Assembly: GCF_001025215.1 (NCBI RefSeq)
Contig: NZ_AP012330.1
Coordinates: forward strand, 1,364,001 to 1,428,000
Direction: 5' to 3'
DNA from: Bifidobacterium pseudocatenulatum DSM 20438 = JCM 1200 = LMG 10505
GTDB taxonomy: Bacteria > Actinomycetota > Actinomycetes > Actinomycetales > Bifidobacteriaceae
Length of the DNA: 64,000 nt
In this document: positions 1 through 6,653 of the stretch, one piece after another
Layout of the letters: the number at the start of each line of letters is the position of its first letter
Numbering within the stretch: position 1 is the stretch's first letter
The notes under the pieces: generated by a model
What the model was told of the DNA's origin: nothing
The model's database searches: none
What the model saw: the letters and a program-made list of their open reading frames with translations, nothing else
Translations under genes and position numbers: made by a program

Positions 1-691
1 CGGCCAGCTTCCATCCGCCCATCGGGGCGACGACCTTCCAGTACGGTCGGGCCACGTAGCCGGTAATGTCCCTGTCGCGGTCCACGATCATGGTGAGCGT
101 GGGCGTCTGCACGCGGCCGACGGTGAACCGCGCGTTGTAGACGAGCGAATAGGCGCGTGAAGCGTTCATGCCGATCAGCCAGTCGGCCTTCGCGCGGATC
201 ATCGCCGAATCGGCGAGCCCCTGGTATTCCGTCTCGTCCTTCATGGACGCGAGGGCGTCGCGGATGGCGTCCTCCTCCAGGCTCGCGACCCACAGGCGTC
301 GCATCGGCTTGGAGACTCCTACATGCGTCACGATCCGACGGAAGATGGCCTCGCCCTCACGGTCGGGGTCGCATGCGTCGACAAGCATGTCGACGTCGCC
401 GCGGCGCATCAGTCCTGCGACGACCTTGTACTGGCGGTCTGCGCCCTTGTCCCGGCTGACCTTCCATTGCCAGTCGGGTGTCGGGTCGATGGGCAGCGTG
501 TCGAGGCTCCACTTTCCCCAGTCGTGGTTCTTGTATTCGTCGGGCGCGGCCAGGTCGACGAGGTGTCCTTGCGCCCAGGTGACCAGGTCGTCGCCGACCT
601 GCACATAGCCGTCGTGCTTTTCCATGTGCCCGCCGACCGCCTGGGCGATGGCCTGGCCGACCGAGTGCTTCTCGGCGATGATCAGTCGCAT
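1..691 (-). CDS. topB: DNA topoisomerase III, N-terminal part (runs off left edge)
   Basis: Type IA topoisomerase that passes single DNA strands; conjugative elements often carry one to help process transferred DNA. Reading leftward from ATG at 691, the frame stays open to the edge (230 codons). The TOPRIM domain is clear: Glu7 in IIAEKHS, and the acidic triad in DACDPDREGE (Asp108, Asp110, Glu112). The GRVQTPTL motif of this family is at about residues 192-199. The active-site Tyr would lie beyond the window. It follows the 711-1139 gene by 19 bases on the same strand, so the two are probably co-transcribed. The family is certain; the assignment to a mobile-element TopB comes from context. 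Confidence 0.9.
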   Translation of the reverse strand, partial: MRLIIAEKHSVGQAIAQAVGGHMEKHDGYVQVGDDLVTWAQGHLVDLAAPDEYKNHDWGKWSLDTLPIDPTPDWQWKVSRDKGADRQYKVVAGLMRRGDVDMLVDACDPDREGEAIFRRIVTHVGVSKPMRRLWVASLEEDAIRDALASMKDETEYQGLADSAMIRAKADWLIGMNASRAYSLVYNARFTVGRVQTPTLTMIVDRDRDITGYVARPYWKVVAPMGGWKLA

Positions 692-710
692 CTCGCATCA
701 CGTCCGATCA

Positions 711-1139
711 TCAGTAGTTGCCGGACGCCCATGCGGGCCGTCCGTCGTCCGAGGTGTCGGGTTCGGCGGCGTCCTTCGGGGCGGGCTCGTCGTCCGCCTC
801 CTGGACGTCGGATCCGGTCGTCTCCGGATCCGATTCGGCGACGGTTTCCGGTTCGGGTTCGGCAGGCGGGGTTTTCCTTCCGCCCGGTGCGGCGACGAGC
901 TCGCCCTTCGCGTCGAACGCGATGTTCTTCTCAGTTCCGGTCATCGCCAGCTTGTCCGCGATCATCGTCCGGCTCATGCCGGGGAACGCCTCCTCGAATT
1001 GCCTCGCCGCGTCGCGCAGCGCCTGTGCGCTTTTGCGGAAGTTGTCAAGACGGCTGTCGAACTTCTTCGCCGCCGTCTCCTTGCGTTTGAACGACTCGCG
1101 TTCGTCGCGCAGGAAGTCGTCCACGTAATCGGATGCCAT
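711..1139 (-). CDS. Hypothetical conjugative-element accessory protein
   Basis: A 142-residue soluble protein of no family I recognise. The first 75 residues are charged and look helical (starting MASDYVDDFLRDERESFKRK), and the C-terminal 60 are an acidic, Pro/Glu/Asp-rich tail likely to be disordered. I chose ATG at 1139 over an upstream in-frame ATG at 1169 because AAAGGA lies just before it. It is the first gene of a leftward unit that continues into topB, and the recurrent TGTCCAAACC motif lies 82 bases upstream of the start. A role in DNA processing is possible from the neighbour only. Confidence 0.6.
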   Translation of the reverse strand: MASDYVDDFLRDERESFKRKETAAKKFDSRLDNFRKSAQALRDAARQFEEAFPGMSRTMIADKLAMTGTEKNIAFDAKGELVAAPGGRKTPPAEPEPETVAESDPETTGSDVQEADDEPAPKDAAEPDTSDDGRPAWASGNY

Positions 1140-1566
1140 GGTCCGTTTCCTTTCCAGTCTTGTTTTCATCGGTTCCCGGTTTCGAGCCGGCTGGAACCAT
1201 GGTCGCGCGATTGGACACGCGCCGGTTTGGACAGTCGGACTCCGTCAGGATCACACGCTTGTGATCCTGGCTTCGCCGGAAACGGAGCGCGGCCCTGGGC
1301 CGCGCGCTATCTTCGCCGACCCTTCCGGGATTTCCAGGCGTCGACGCCTGGAAGGGAACAGTCGGCCGGCCATGGTTCATCATCACAGCCCCGCGCCCGC
1401 GTCTTCGGAACTGCGTGTTCCATGCTCCGCTCCGGGAGGGCTTCGCCCGATTATCCCGAAGCGGGCACGGCCCACGCGTCCTCCACCGCGCGGCGGGACC
1501 GCGAGGCTGCCCCATATCCGGCGAAAGGAAAACAGGAACGCCGGCGGGACACTAAGGAGTGGAACC
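1140..1566. other. Gene-free divergent region with several perfect hairpins
   Basis: This 427-base gap separates the leftward topB unit from the rightward small genes. It holds a 10-bp stem with CGCT loop (1246-1269), a 9-bp stem around one T (1287-1305, GCGCGGCCC arm) and a perfect 22-bp palindrome centred on GTCGAC (1332-1353). None has a T-run, so simple terminators are unlikely. Promoters for both directions should be here, but none is obvious. It could be a regulatory region or a second cis-acting DNA-processing site. Confidence 0.5.
1221..1233 (-). promoter_or_regulatory. Recurrent motif, copy 1
   Basis: On the minus strand this reads TGTCCAAACCGGC. It lies 13 bases after a 10-bp hairpin and 82 bases before the 1139 start. 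A second shorter TGTCCAA follows 16 bases on (1217-1211). Three other copies precede other transcription units of the element in the same relative orientation. No -10 box can be seen at fixed spacing, so it may be an operator or mRNA element rather than a core promoter. Confidence 0.5.
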
Positions 1567-1770
1567 ATGCAGATGGAACCGATGGAATTGCAGCACACCG
1601 TCTTCGAGACCGACGGGGGACGAATCGACGCGATGTGGAGCGACGTGCGTCTCCACGCGGGCGACATCATCACGCCCGACGACCTCGACCCGCTGCTCGA
1701 AAGGAACGGGTGGATGCTCGTCATCAGGGACTGGTGGTTCACCGACGAGCCGTTCGGGCGCGCGGAATGA
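1567..1770 (+). CDS. Small hypothetical protein (67 aa)
   Basis: Starts MQMEPMELQHTV and ends DEPFGRAE. I chose the ATG at 1567 because AAGGAG sits at 1554-1559, upstream at normal distance; the longer open frame to the left overlaps the hairpin region and has no ribosome site. The product is acidic with no signal peptide or membrane segment. Its stop codon is 14 bases before the next start, and the two are probably an operon. Function unknown. Confidence 0.55.
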   Translation: MQMEPMELQHTVFETDGGRIDAMWSDVRLHAGDIITPDDLDPLLERNGWMLVIRDWWFTDEPFGRAE

Positions 1771-1784
1771 AAGGAGACATGGAC

Positions 1785-2126
1785 ATGAAGGAGAAGAACA
1801 GGGCCGAGGAATGGTTCCGGGCCAAACACGACGAGCTCGCCGAAACGGCGCGTGCCAACCTCGCCGCACACGACTTGGAACCCGGACAGGAGGCCTACCA
1901 TCTGGACAGCCTCCATTATGCGACCGCCGAACAGATGGAGGCCATATGCCCGACGGGCATCGACTTCGACCGGTACGCGACTCTGGCGAACGGCAGCGTC
2001 GGATACGACGAGGCCGACGCGCATTGGGCCGACGCGGGATGGTGGGACGAACAGGCGCGAGCCATGTGGGACGAGGTCGACGACATCCCTGACGACGGCC
2101 TCTACTGGACAAGCGTCGAAGACTAA
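1785..2126 (+). CDS. Hypothetical acidic protein (113 aa)
   Basis: Starts MKEKNRAEEWF after AAGGAG (1771-1776) eight bases upstream; an ATG six bases earlier (1779) is too close to that site. The protein is acidic and rich in Trp, Asp and Ala, with a C-terminal stretch (YDEADAHWADAGWWDEQAR). It is soluble, with no recognised domain. The acidic, aromatic composition recalls DNA-mimic anti-restriction proteins, but that is an inference from composition only. It is second in a two-gene rightward unit. Confidence 0.6.
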   Translation: MKEKNRAEEWFRAKHDELAETARANLAAHDLEPGQEAYHLDSLHYATAEQMEAICPTGIDFDRYATLANGSVGYDEADAHWADAGWWDEQARAMWDEVDDIPDDGLYWTSVED

Positions 2127-2472
2127 AACGTCATCGCCGTTCCCGGCCAAGTGACGCCCCGGGACCGATGCCGCCCGCATGACGCGGGCGGCGCCTCCGG
2201 CGGCCAGAGGACGACTACCGTCCTCTGGACTCCACGCGCCGGGAACCGTTCCCGGACCCGACAGGGCGTCGCCGTGGCACGGAGGCCACGTCTCGCCGAC
2301 GGGAAACGGAGCACGGCACCAATGCCGCGCGCATCCCGAGGATTTTCTTTTGACCGGCCGGCTGACGCCTTGATCACAGCGGCACGCGGAACCCGTCAAC
2401 GCCCGCGCAGCGAAACCCGTGGTTTCGACGCGTTCTCATGACGGAACCCGCTACCACCGCTAGCGCTTTCAC
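2127..2472. other. Gene-free region with two hairpins
   Basis: No coding sequence is convincing here. It holds a 9-bp stem with an ATGAC loop (2170-2192) and a 10-bp stem with an ACTAC loop (2204-2228, arm CCAGAGGACG). Both lie downstream of the 2126 stop and may end transcription, but neither has a T-run. The rest is GC-rich without clear features up to the promoter at 2473. Confidence 0.45.
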
Positions 2473-2502
2473 TTGACCATCCGGTCAAAAGAAAAATATC
2501 CT
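2473..2502 (+). promoter_or_regulatory. Sigma-70-type promoter with palindromic operator
   Basis: TTGACC (2473-2478) and TATCCT (2497-2502) are 18 bases apart. The -35 box is the left arm of an inverted repeat TTGACC-ATCC-GGTCAA (2473-2488), a layout typical of repression by a dimer. It lies 34 bases before the DUF4160 start, so the pair may be autoregulated. Confidence 0.6.
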
Positions 2503-2535
2503 AGAATGGAAGACAACGAAAACAAGGAGGCGGAC

Positions 2536-2793
2536 ATGCCGGTCATCAGCATGTTCTTCGGAATCATCATCACCATGAACGCGGACGACCATGTTCCGCC
2601 GCACATCCACGCCAGATACCAAGGACATGAAGCGTCCTTCACCTTCGATGGCAATCTGCTCAAGGGAGACCTCCCGCGCAAGCAGCGCAAACTGGTCGAG
2701 GCATGGGTGCTGCTGCATGCCGAAGAGCTGGAAGCCGACTGGGAGCTAGCCTTCAACCTCGAGCACCCATTCAGAATCGACCCGCTACGCTGA
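2536..2793 (+). CDS. DUF4160 family protein
   Basis: An 85-residue protein starting MPVISMFFGIIITMN with the family's characteristic DDHVPPHIHARY segment and a C-terminal WELAFNLEHPF helix. The ATG at 2536 is set by AAGGAGG at 2524-2530; an earlier in-frame start at 2473 falls inside the promoter. DUF4160 and DUF2442 genes are commonly adjacent, and such pairs have been proposed as toxin-antitoxin-like modules, but no activity is established to my knowledge. The next gene starts 17 bases downstream. Confidence 0.85.
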   Translation: MPVISMFFGIIITMNADDHVPPHIHARYQGHEASFTFDGNLLKGDLPRKQRKLVEAWVLLHAEELEADWELAFNLEHPFRIDPLR

Positions 2794-2809
2794 CAAGGAG
2801 GCAACGGAC

Positions 2810-3058
2810 ATGACCATCGACTATTCAATCAAAGTGACCCAATGCGAGCCCATGCCCGGCTACAAGCTCAAGGTCACCTGCTCCGACGGCGCGACCGGAA
2901 TCTTCGACATGTCCCGATACGTCGACCGCGGCATGTTCAAACCGCTCAAGGACCCGCAGACGTTCGACCGCGTGCGACTCGCGTTCGGCGTGCCCTCATG
3001 GCCCGGAGACATCGACATCGCCGCGGAACGCGTCCGCTCCGACATGCAAATCATCTAG
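2810..3058 (+). CDS. DUF2442 family protein
   Basis: An 82-residue protein (MTIDYSIKVTQCEPMPG at the start) with the small beta-rich fold expected of DUF2442: a YKLKVTCSDGATGIFDMS strand-turn, then LKDPQTFDRVRL and an ending RSDMQII. AAGGAGG precedes the ATG by about 10 bases. It is the second gene of a two-gene unit with DUF4160 under one promoter and is closed by a strong terminator. It is probably the partner of the DUF4160 protein; which would be toxin or antitoxin cannot be told from sequence. Confidence 0.85.
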   Translation: MTIDYSIKVTQCEPMPGYKLKVTCSDGATGIFDMSRYVDRGMFKPLKDPQTFDRVRLAFGVPSWPGDIDIAAERVRSDMQII

Positions 3059-3074
3059 GAACCCGCACACCCCT

Positions 3075-3109
3075 GCCCCGACCGTCATCAAGACGGCCGG
3101 GGCTTTTTC
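3075..3109 (+). terminator. Intrinsic terminator of DUF4160/DUF2442 unit
   Basis: GCCCCG-A-CCGTC arm, ATCAA loop, complementary arm and TTTTT tail, 16 bases after the stop codon. Confidence 0.85.
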
Positions 3110-3154
3110 ATGCCCGTATGCATGACGGACATGACGCGCCACCAACGACCCACC

Positions 3155-3184
3155 GGCCCCGCGATTTTTTCGCGGGGCCTTTTC
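3155..3184 (+). terminator. Second intrinsic terminator before the transfer region
   Basis: GGCCCCGCG arm, A/T loop, CGCGGGGCC arm and TTTT. It insulates the mob region from the upstream unit and stands 18 bases before the recurrent motif. Confidence 0.8.
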
Positions 3185-3201
3185 ATTTCCCGCGCTCCGA
3201 G

Positions 3202-3215
3202 TGTCCAAACCCGCC
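3202..3215 (+). promoter_or_regulatory. Recurrent motif, copy 2
   Basis: TGTCCAAACCCGCC on the plus strand, ahead of the mob operon and directly after a terminator. It is the only plus-strand copy, and it faces the only large plus-strand transfer operon. Confidence 0.5.
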
Positions 3216-3288
3216 GCTGTTTCCACGACGGACGATTGGTGTAAGACACCGGCCATTCCCTCAAGGCCATGGGCGAAAGGAGCAAGGA

Positions 3289-3522
3289 GTGAACGCGATT
3301 ATCCTTCACGGCATTCCGCAATCATGCCGTGCGAAATCGCTCCCAATCAATGAAATTGATATGGGAGTAGCAAGCGACGTGATTGTAGCTACAATCACTC
3401 GATTCGCGATGCGAATCGGCTTGCCGGGAAGACCCATGCCCCATAGTCGGCGGAGCCTCCAGACCGCTCGCGCGGCATCACAGAAAACCCAACTCCGCAC
3501 CTCCAAGAGAGGTGCGGAATGA
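3289..3522 (+). CDS. Possible small leader protein (77 aa) over the oriT candidate
   Basis: A GTG start at 3289 follows AAAGGAG (3276-3282) at good spacing. The frame ends with TGA overlapping the mobC ATG by four bases, as in translationally coupled pairs. The product (starts MNAIILHGIPQSC) resembles nothing known, and its codons run through four inverted repeats, so the DNA may matter more than the protein. Its real value may be that ribosomes crossing it would open the hairpin that masks the mobC ribosome site. Coding status is uncertain. Confidence 0.35.
   Translation: MNAIILHGIPQSCRAKSLPINEIDMGVASDVIVATITRFAMRIGLPGRPMPHSRRSLQTARAASQKTQLRTSKRGAE
3307..3418 (+). other. Candidate origin of transfer (oriT)
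   Basis: Four inverted repeats in a row lie just upstream of mobC and the relaxase: CACGGCAT/ATGCCGTG (3307-3331), CTCCCA-ATCAAT against its bulged complement (3341-3368), a perfect 20-bp palindrome GTGATTGTAGCTACAATCAC (3379-3398) and CGATTCGC-GAT-GCGAATCG (3400-3418). This density and placement are typical of oriT regions. The nick site is not identified; CTTGCCGGGAAG just after the last repeat is one place to look. Confidence 0.55.
3494..3518 (+). promoter_or_regulatory. Hairpin masking the mobC ribosome-binding site
   Basis: TCCGCACCTC, a five-base loop, then GAGGTGCGGA ends exactly at the base before the mobC ATG. The Shine-Dalgarno-like GAGGTG is inside the stem, so mobC should be poorly translated unless upstream translation opens it. 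Confidence 0.5.
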
Positions 3523-3899
3523 GCTGGGCAGCAGGCAGAGATCGGAACATCTGCAAGCGAATCACGTTCACTCAGGACGAGTGGGAGCAGGTGCGGAATC
3601 TGTATGAGGAGCTGACCAGGTACGCGCCGGAGCACCGGTCGTTCAGCTCCTACGCGCGCAGGATGCTGTCCGAACGACGCATCCACGTCACCGAGATCAG
3701 ACCGTTGACGGACCCCGAGCCGATCGCGCGCGAGATCGACCGCATCGGCGTAAACGTCAACCAGATAGCCCACTGGGCCAATGCGAACGAGCACATCACG
3801 CCCACCCAGGTGGAGGAGATCCGCGCGTCGTTCGACCGCATCGAGCAGCTGCTCGGCGACCTGTTCGCCGACAGGCGCGAAGCCCGGAAGGACGCGTGA
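3519..3899 (+). CDS. mobC: MobC-family relaxosome accessory protein
   Basis: A 126-residue, highly charged protein with the MobC pattern: an N-terminal ribbon-helix-helix-like part (RITFTQDEWEQVRNLYEEL), SSYARRMLSERR, then the conserved IGVNVNQIAHWANAN segment and a C-terminal helix. MobC proteins bind oriT and help the relaxase melt the nick site. The gene directly precedes the relaxase, and their ends overlap or nearly so. The start is the ATG overlapping the small upstream frame. Its ribosome site is buried in a hairpin, suggesting controlled expression. Confidence 0.85.
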   Translation: MSWAAGRDRNICKRITFTQDEWEQVRNLYEELTRYAPEHRSFSSYARRMLSERRIHVTEIRPLTDPEPIAREIDRIGVNVNQIAHWANANEHITPTQVEEIRASFDRIEQLLGDLFADRREARKDA

Positions 3900-3901
3900 G
3901 C

Positions 3902-5527
3902 ATGGCGGTGGTCAAGCTCGGCAGGCCCGTGAAATCGAATCTCGGCGGCGACAACGGGGCGATGGCGTACATCATCAAGCCCGCCAAGACCGACGGCGGA
4001 AGACTGGTCAGCTCGAACTACGAGCGGACCAGGACGGACCACGACGCACTGGCCGAAGGCATGCTCGACGACAACCGCAGGTCGCCGCAAGGCATCCGGA
4101 AGAACAGCCGGCTGGCCTACCACATCAAGCTCAGCTTCAGTCCCAAGGACCCCGTGACGCCAGAGCAGGTGCACGAGCTCGGCGTGGAGTTCGCGCGCCG
4201 GATCACCGGCGGCGAATACAAGTTCGTGGTCGCCACGCACACCGACCGGCACCACCTGCACGACCACATCATGGTGTGCGCCGCATCCCGGTACGGGCAG
4301 CATCTGAAGGCCGAGCTGCCCAAGGACATCATCGACCAGTGGCGCGCGGTCAGCGACGAGATATGCCGCCGCGAGGGGCTGAGCGTCGTGTTCAACCCCG
4401 TCGTGGAGGAACAGACGCGCAAGATGCGGGACGGTACGACAGCCGAAGGCGACGACGGAACGTCGCCGGCGCGCGATCCCAAATACGTCGATGAAGCATC
4501 CGTGCGGAGCGCGAACGAACCGGAGTCGACGGCGCGGAAGGCCTCGGGCGGGGAGCCGTTGGAGCGCCGGTACGGCATGTCGATGGAGGAGATCTACGCG
4601 GCCGCGAAGGGCATGGGGACCAAGGACCGGATCCGCATGCTGATCGACTTGACCTCGTCCACGGCGGAGAACTTCGAGGACTGGAGGGACATGCTCGACA
4701 TCCGAGGCGTCGGCGTCGAGGTCCGCGGCCGGCACCTCACATATACGCTCAAGGACACCGGCTTCAAGGTCCGCGACGAGAAACTCGGCCAGGCGTACGA
4801 CATGACGAACATCATGGCCGGATTGCAAAGCACGCCCGTCATCCCCATCACGTTCAACCGCCGGCTCGTCGCCAAACAGACCAGGAAGACGGTCACCGTG
4901 TGGCTGCCAGGCACCCACCGAAGGAAGAAGATCACGTTCGACGCGAAGCGTCTCGTGGACGACGGCGGCTCCACGCTGCGCGCGTTCCTTCCCCGCGACC
5001 GCGACCAGATCATCCTCGACCCGTCCAACCGGTACGCCGGCAAGACCCCGACGACCGGCCTCTACCAGTGGTTCGGCGAGCCCACGAGCCGGCTCGAACC
5101 GCAGACCACGCCCGAACGGCTGCCCCTCAGATACGGGGTCAGCCCGGCCCAGCAGCGGTACTACCAGGCGCAGGCGCGCCGCCTCGACCGCCTCGCCGGC
5201 GAGGCGAAGGCGTTGAACGCGGCGATCCGATGGACCCGCCTCGCGGGCGGCGACAGCGCCAAGGGACTCAGGCTGCTGCGCGGGAAGGTCCGCGAATCGC
5301 ACGACGAGCTCCAGGCCGCCGTCATCGCTTTGCACGACGCGATCCAACGCGGCGACCCCGACCTCGTGGCCGAGACGCGCGGCGAGATGGAATGCCGCGA
5401 GGCCCTGTGCGACCGGTACGAGGACGAGCTGTCCGCCATCGAACGGGAGATCCACACGACCCGCGACCGCGAGCAGACGGAGACCGAGCAGCGCGAACAG
5501 CAGCACAAGCGTGGACGGTCCATCTGA
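3902..5527 (+). CDS. Relaxase, MOBP type (MobA/VirD2-like)
   Basis: It nicks oriT and pilots the strand through the secretion channel. The metal-binding three-histidine signature HxDxxHxHxH is exact: H113, D115, H118, H120, H122 in THTDRHHLHDHIMV. Tyr23 and Tyr40 are candidates for the nucleophile. The domain occupies roughly residues 1-200; the remaining 340 are charged, probably helical, and may contact other relaxosome proteins. I chose ATG 3902, with AAGGA nine bases upstream; a GTG at 3896 overlapping the mobC stop is only three bases from that site. The 541-residue length is normal for Gram-positive MOBP enzymes. Antisense frames here are shadows. Confidence 0.9.
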   Translation: MAVVKLGRPVKSNLGGDNGAMAYIIKPAKTDGGRLVSSNYERTRTDHDALAEGMLDDNRRSPQGIRKNSRLAYHIKLSFSPKDPVTPEQVHELGVEFARRITGGEYKFVVATHTDRHHLHDHIMVCAASRYGQHLKAELPKDIIDQWRAVSDEICRREGLSVVFNPVVEEQTRKMRDGTTAEGDDGTSPARDPKYVDEASVRSANEPESTARKASGGEPLERRYGMSMEEIYAAAKGMGTKDRIRMLIDLTSSTAENFEDWRDMLDIRGVGVEVRGRHLTYTLKDTGFKVRDEKLGQAYDMTNIMAGLQSTPVIPITFNRRLVAKQTRKTVTVWLPGTHRRKKITFDAKRLVDDGGSTLRAFLPRDRDQIILDPSNRYAGKTPTTGLYQWFGEPTSRLEPQTTPERLPLRYGVSPAQQRYYQAQARRLDRLAGEAKALNAAIRWTRLAGGDSAKGLRLLRGKVRESHDELQAAVIALHDAIQRGDPDLVAETRGEMECREALCDRYEDELSAIEREIHTTRDREQTETEQREQQHKRGRSI

Positions 5528-5570
5528 ACCGTCCCAGGAAACACCAACCGACAACAGAAAGGGAACCGCA

Positions 5571-6641
5571 ATGCCAATCGAGGAACAGGCTGAGGAGAAG
5601 ATCCAGAACGCCGTCCAGACCATCATCACCGGAGGCGCGAAGCTCATGCTCAGAATCCCCAAGGGCGTGGCCATGGCGATGCTCCGCTCCGGTATGAAGC
5701 TCGCAAAGACCGGCGTGCACGCCGCGGGCGCGGCCGTGAAGGACGGGATCGACAGCGGCGAGATGTCCGAGAAACGATTGCAGAGGAAGAAGGACGGCGA
5801 CCTGCACGAGCTGCAACTCGACGACTCGACCATGCGCGAGGTGCAGCGCAGCCTCAAGACCGCCGGCATCGACTATCACCTCGAACGCACTGACCGGGGC
5901 CAGTTCATCCTGCACTTCGCCGGCAGGGACGAGGATCACGTCCGCCACGCCGTGCAACGCGCTTTCAAGGACATGGGACTGGACGTCGCCGACGAAGACT
6001 TCGCCGTCGAGCAGACGGAACAGCAGGAACGGACGACGGAACGGACCCGCAACGAACCGGAAACCCCGGCACGGGAGACGCCCGTCGAACCGGCCGCGAA
6101 GCCCATGCCGCCCCAGCGCATCGCATGGGACTTCGTGGATCCGGAGGTCATGGAGATGGCCGCGAACAGCCTCGCCGCCCGGCATCCCGAACTCTCGTGG
6201 GACAAGCTCATGGGCGACACGACATGGAACGAGCAGACCGGCCGCGATTTCGCGGACCGGATCATCGGCAAGGCCGCCGCCCCGAGCCTGCGCGACGAGC
6301 TCGACGCCATCCTGCGTGACGACTACGGGCAGGGCGCGCAAACCCAGGAGCAGAACCGTGCGCAGACGCCCGAGCCAAGCCGGGAGACGCCGGCAACGGA
6401 GCCGGAAAACCAACCGGAACCCACGCCGGCCGAGGCCCGGGCGCAGGCCGAGCAACAGCAGACACAGGACAGAGCAGACAATCCCATGCCGGCCGGCAAG
6501 GAGCAAAAACCGAAGCCGATCCGGTCGAAGAAGGCACTGCTCGAACGGTTCAAGACCCGACTCAACGAGAACCTCGCCGAACAGAAGAACCACATGCCAC
6601 CCACCCAGAACAGGGACCGCACGCCCCGCAAGGGCCGTTGA
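5571..6641 (+). CDS. PcfB-like (DUF3801) transfer protein
   Basis: A 356-residue protein whose first 130 residues match the PcfB/DUF3801 pattern: a hydrophobic-basic N-terminus (GAKLMLRIPKGVAMAMLRSG), then a small alpha/beta domain ending FKDMGLDVADEDF. PcfB is the relaxosome accessory factor of pCF10-type systems and meets the coupling protein PcfC. Here the domain is followed by about 200 residues of Glu/Pro/Gln-rich linker and the tail KALLERFKTRLNENL, which recurs in the 9658 gene. Start at ATG 5571 after AAAGGGA; an ATG 60 bases upstream overlaps the relaxase end. It sits between the relaxase and VirD4 in one operon. Confidence 0.7.
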   Translation: MPIEEQAEEKIQNAVQTIITGGAKLMLRIPKGVAMAMLRSGMKLAKTGVHAAGAAVKDGIDSGEMSEKRLQRKKDGDLHELQLDDSTMREVQRSLKTAGIDYHLERTDRGQFILHFAGRDEDHVRHAVQRAFKDMGLDVADEDFAVEQTEQQERTTERTRNEPETPARETPVEPAAKPMPPQRIAWDFVDPEVMEMAANSLAARHPELSWDKLMGDTTWNEQTGRDFADRIIGKAAAPSLRDELDAILRDDYGQGAQTQEQNRAQTPEPSRETPATEPENQPEPTPAEARAQAEQQQTQDRADNPMPAGKEQKPKPIRSKKALLERFKTRLNENLAEQKNHMPPTQNRDRTPRKGR

Positions 6642-6653
6642 AAGGAAGCCACA

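Noticed and set aside
3650..5869. Long antisense open frame over mobC and the relaxase (also 25450-28122 over the adhesin and 36484-38805 over relA)
   Set aside because: They mirror genes with clear domains, have no ribosome sites and arise from GC-rich codon use.
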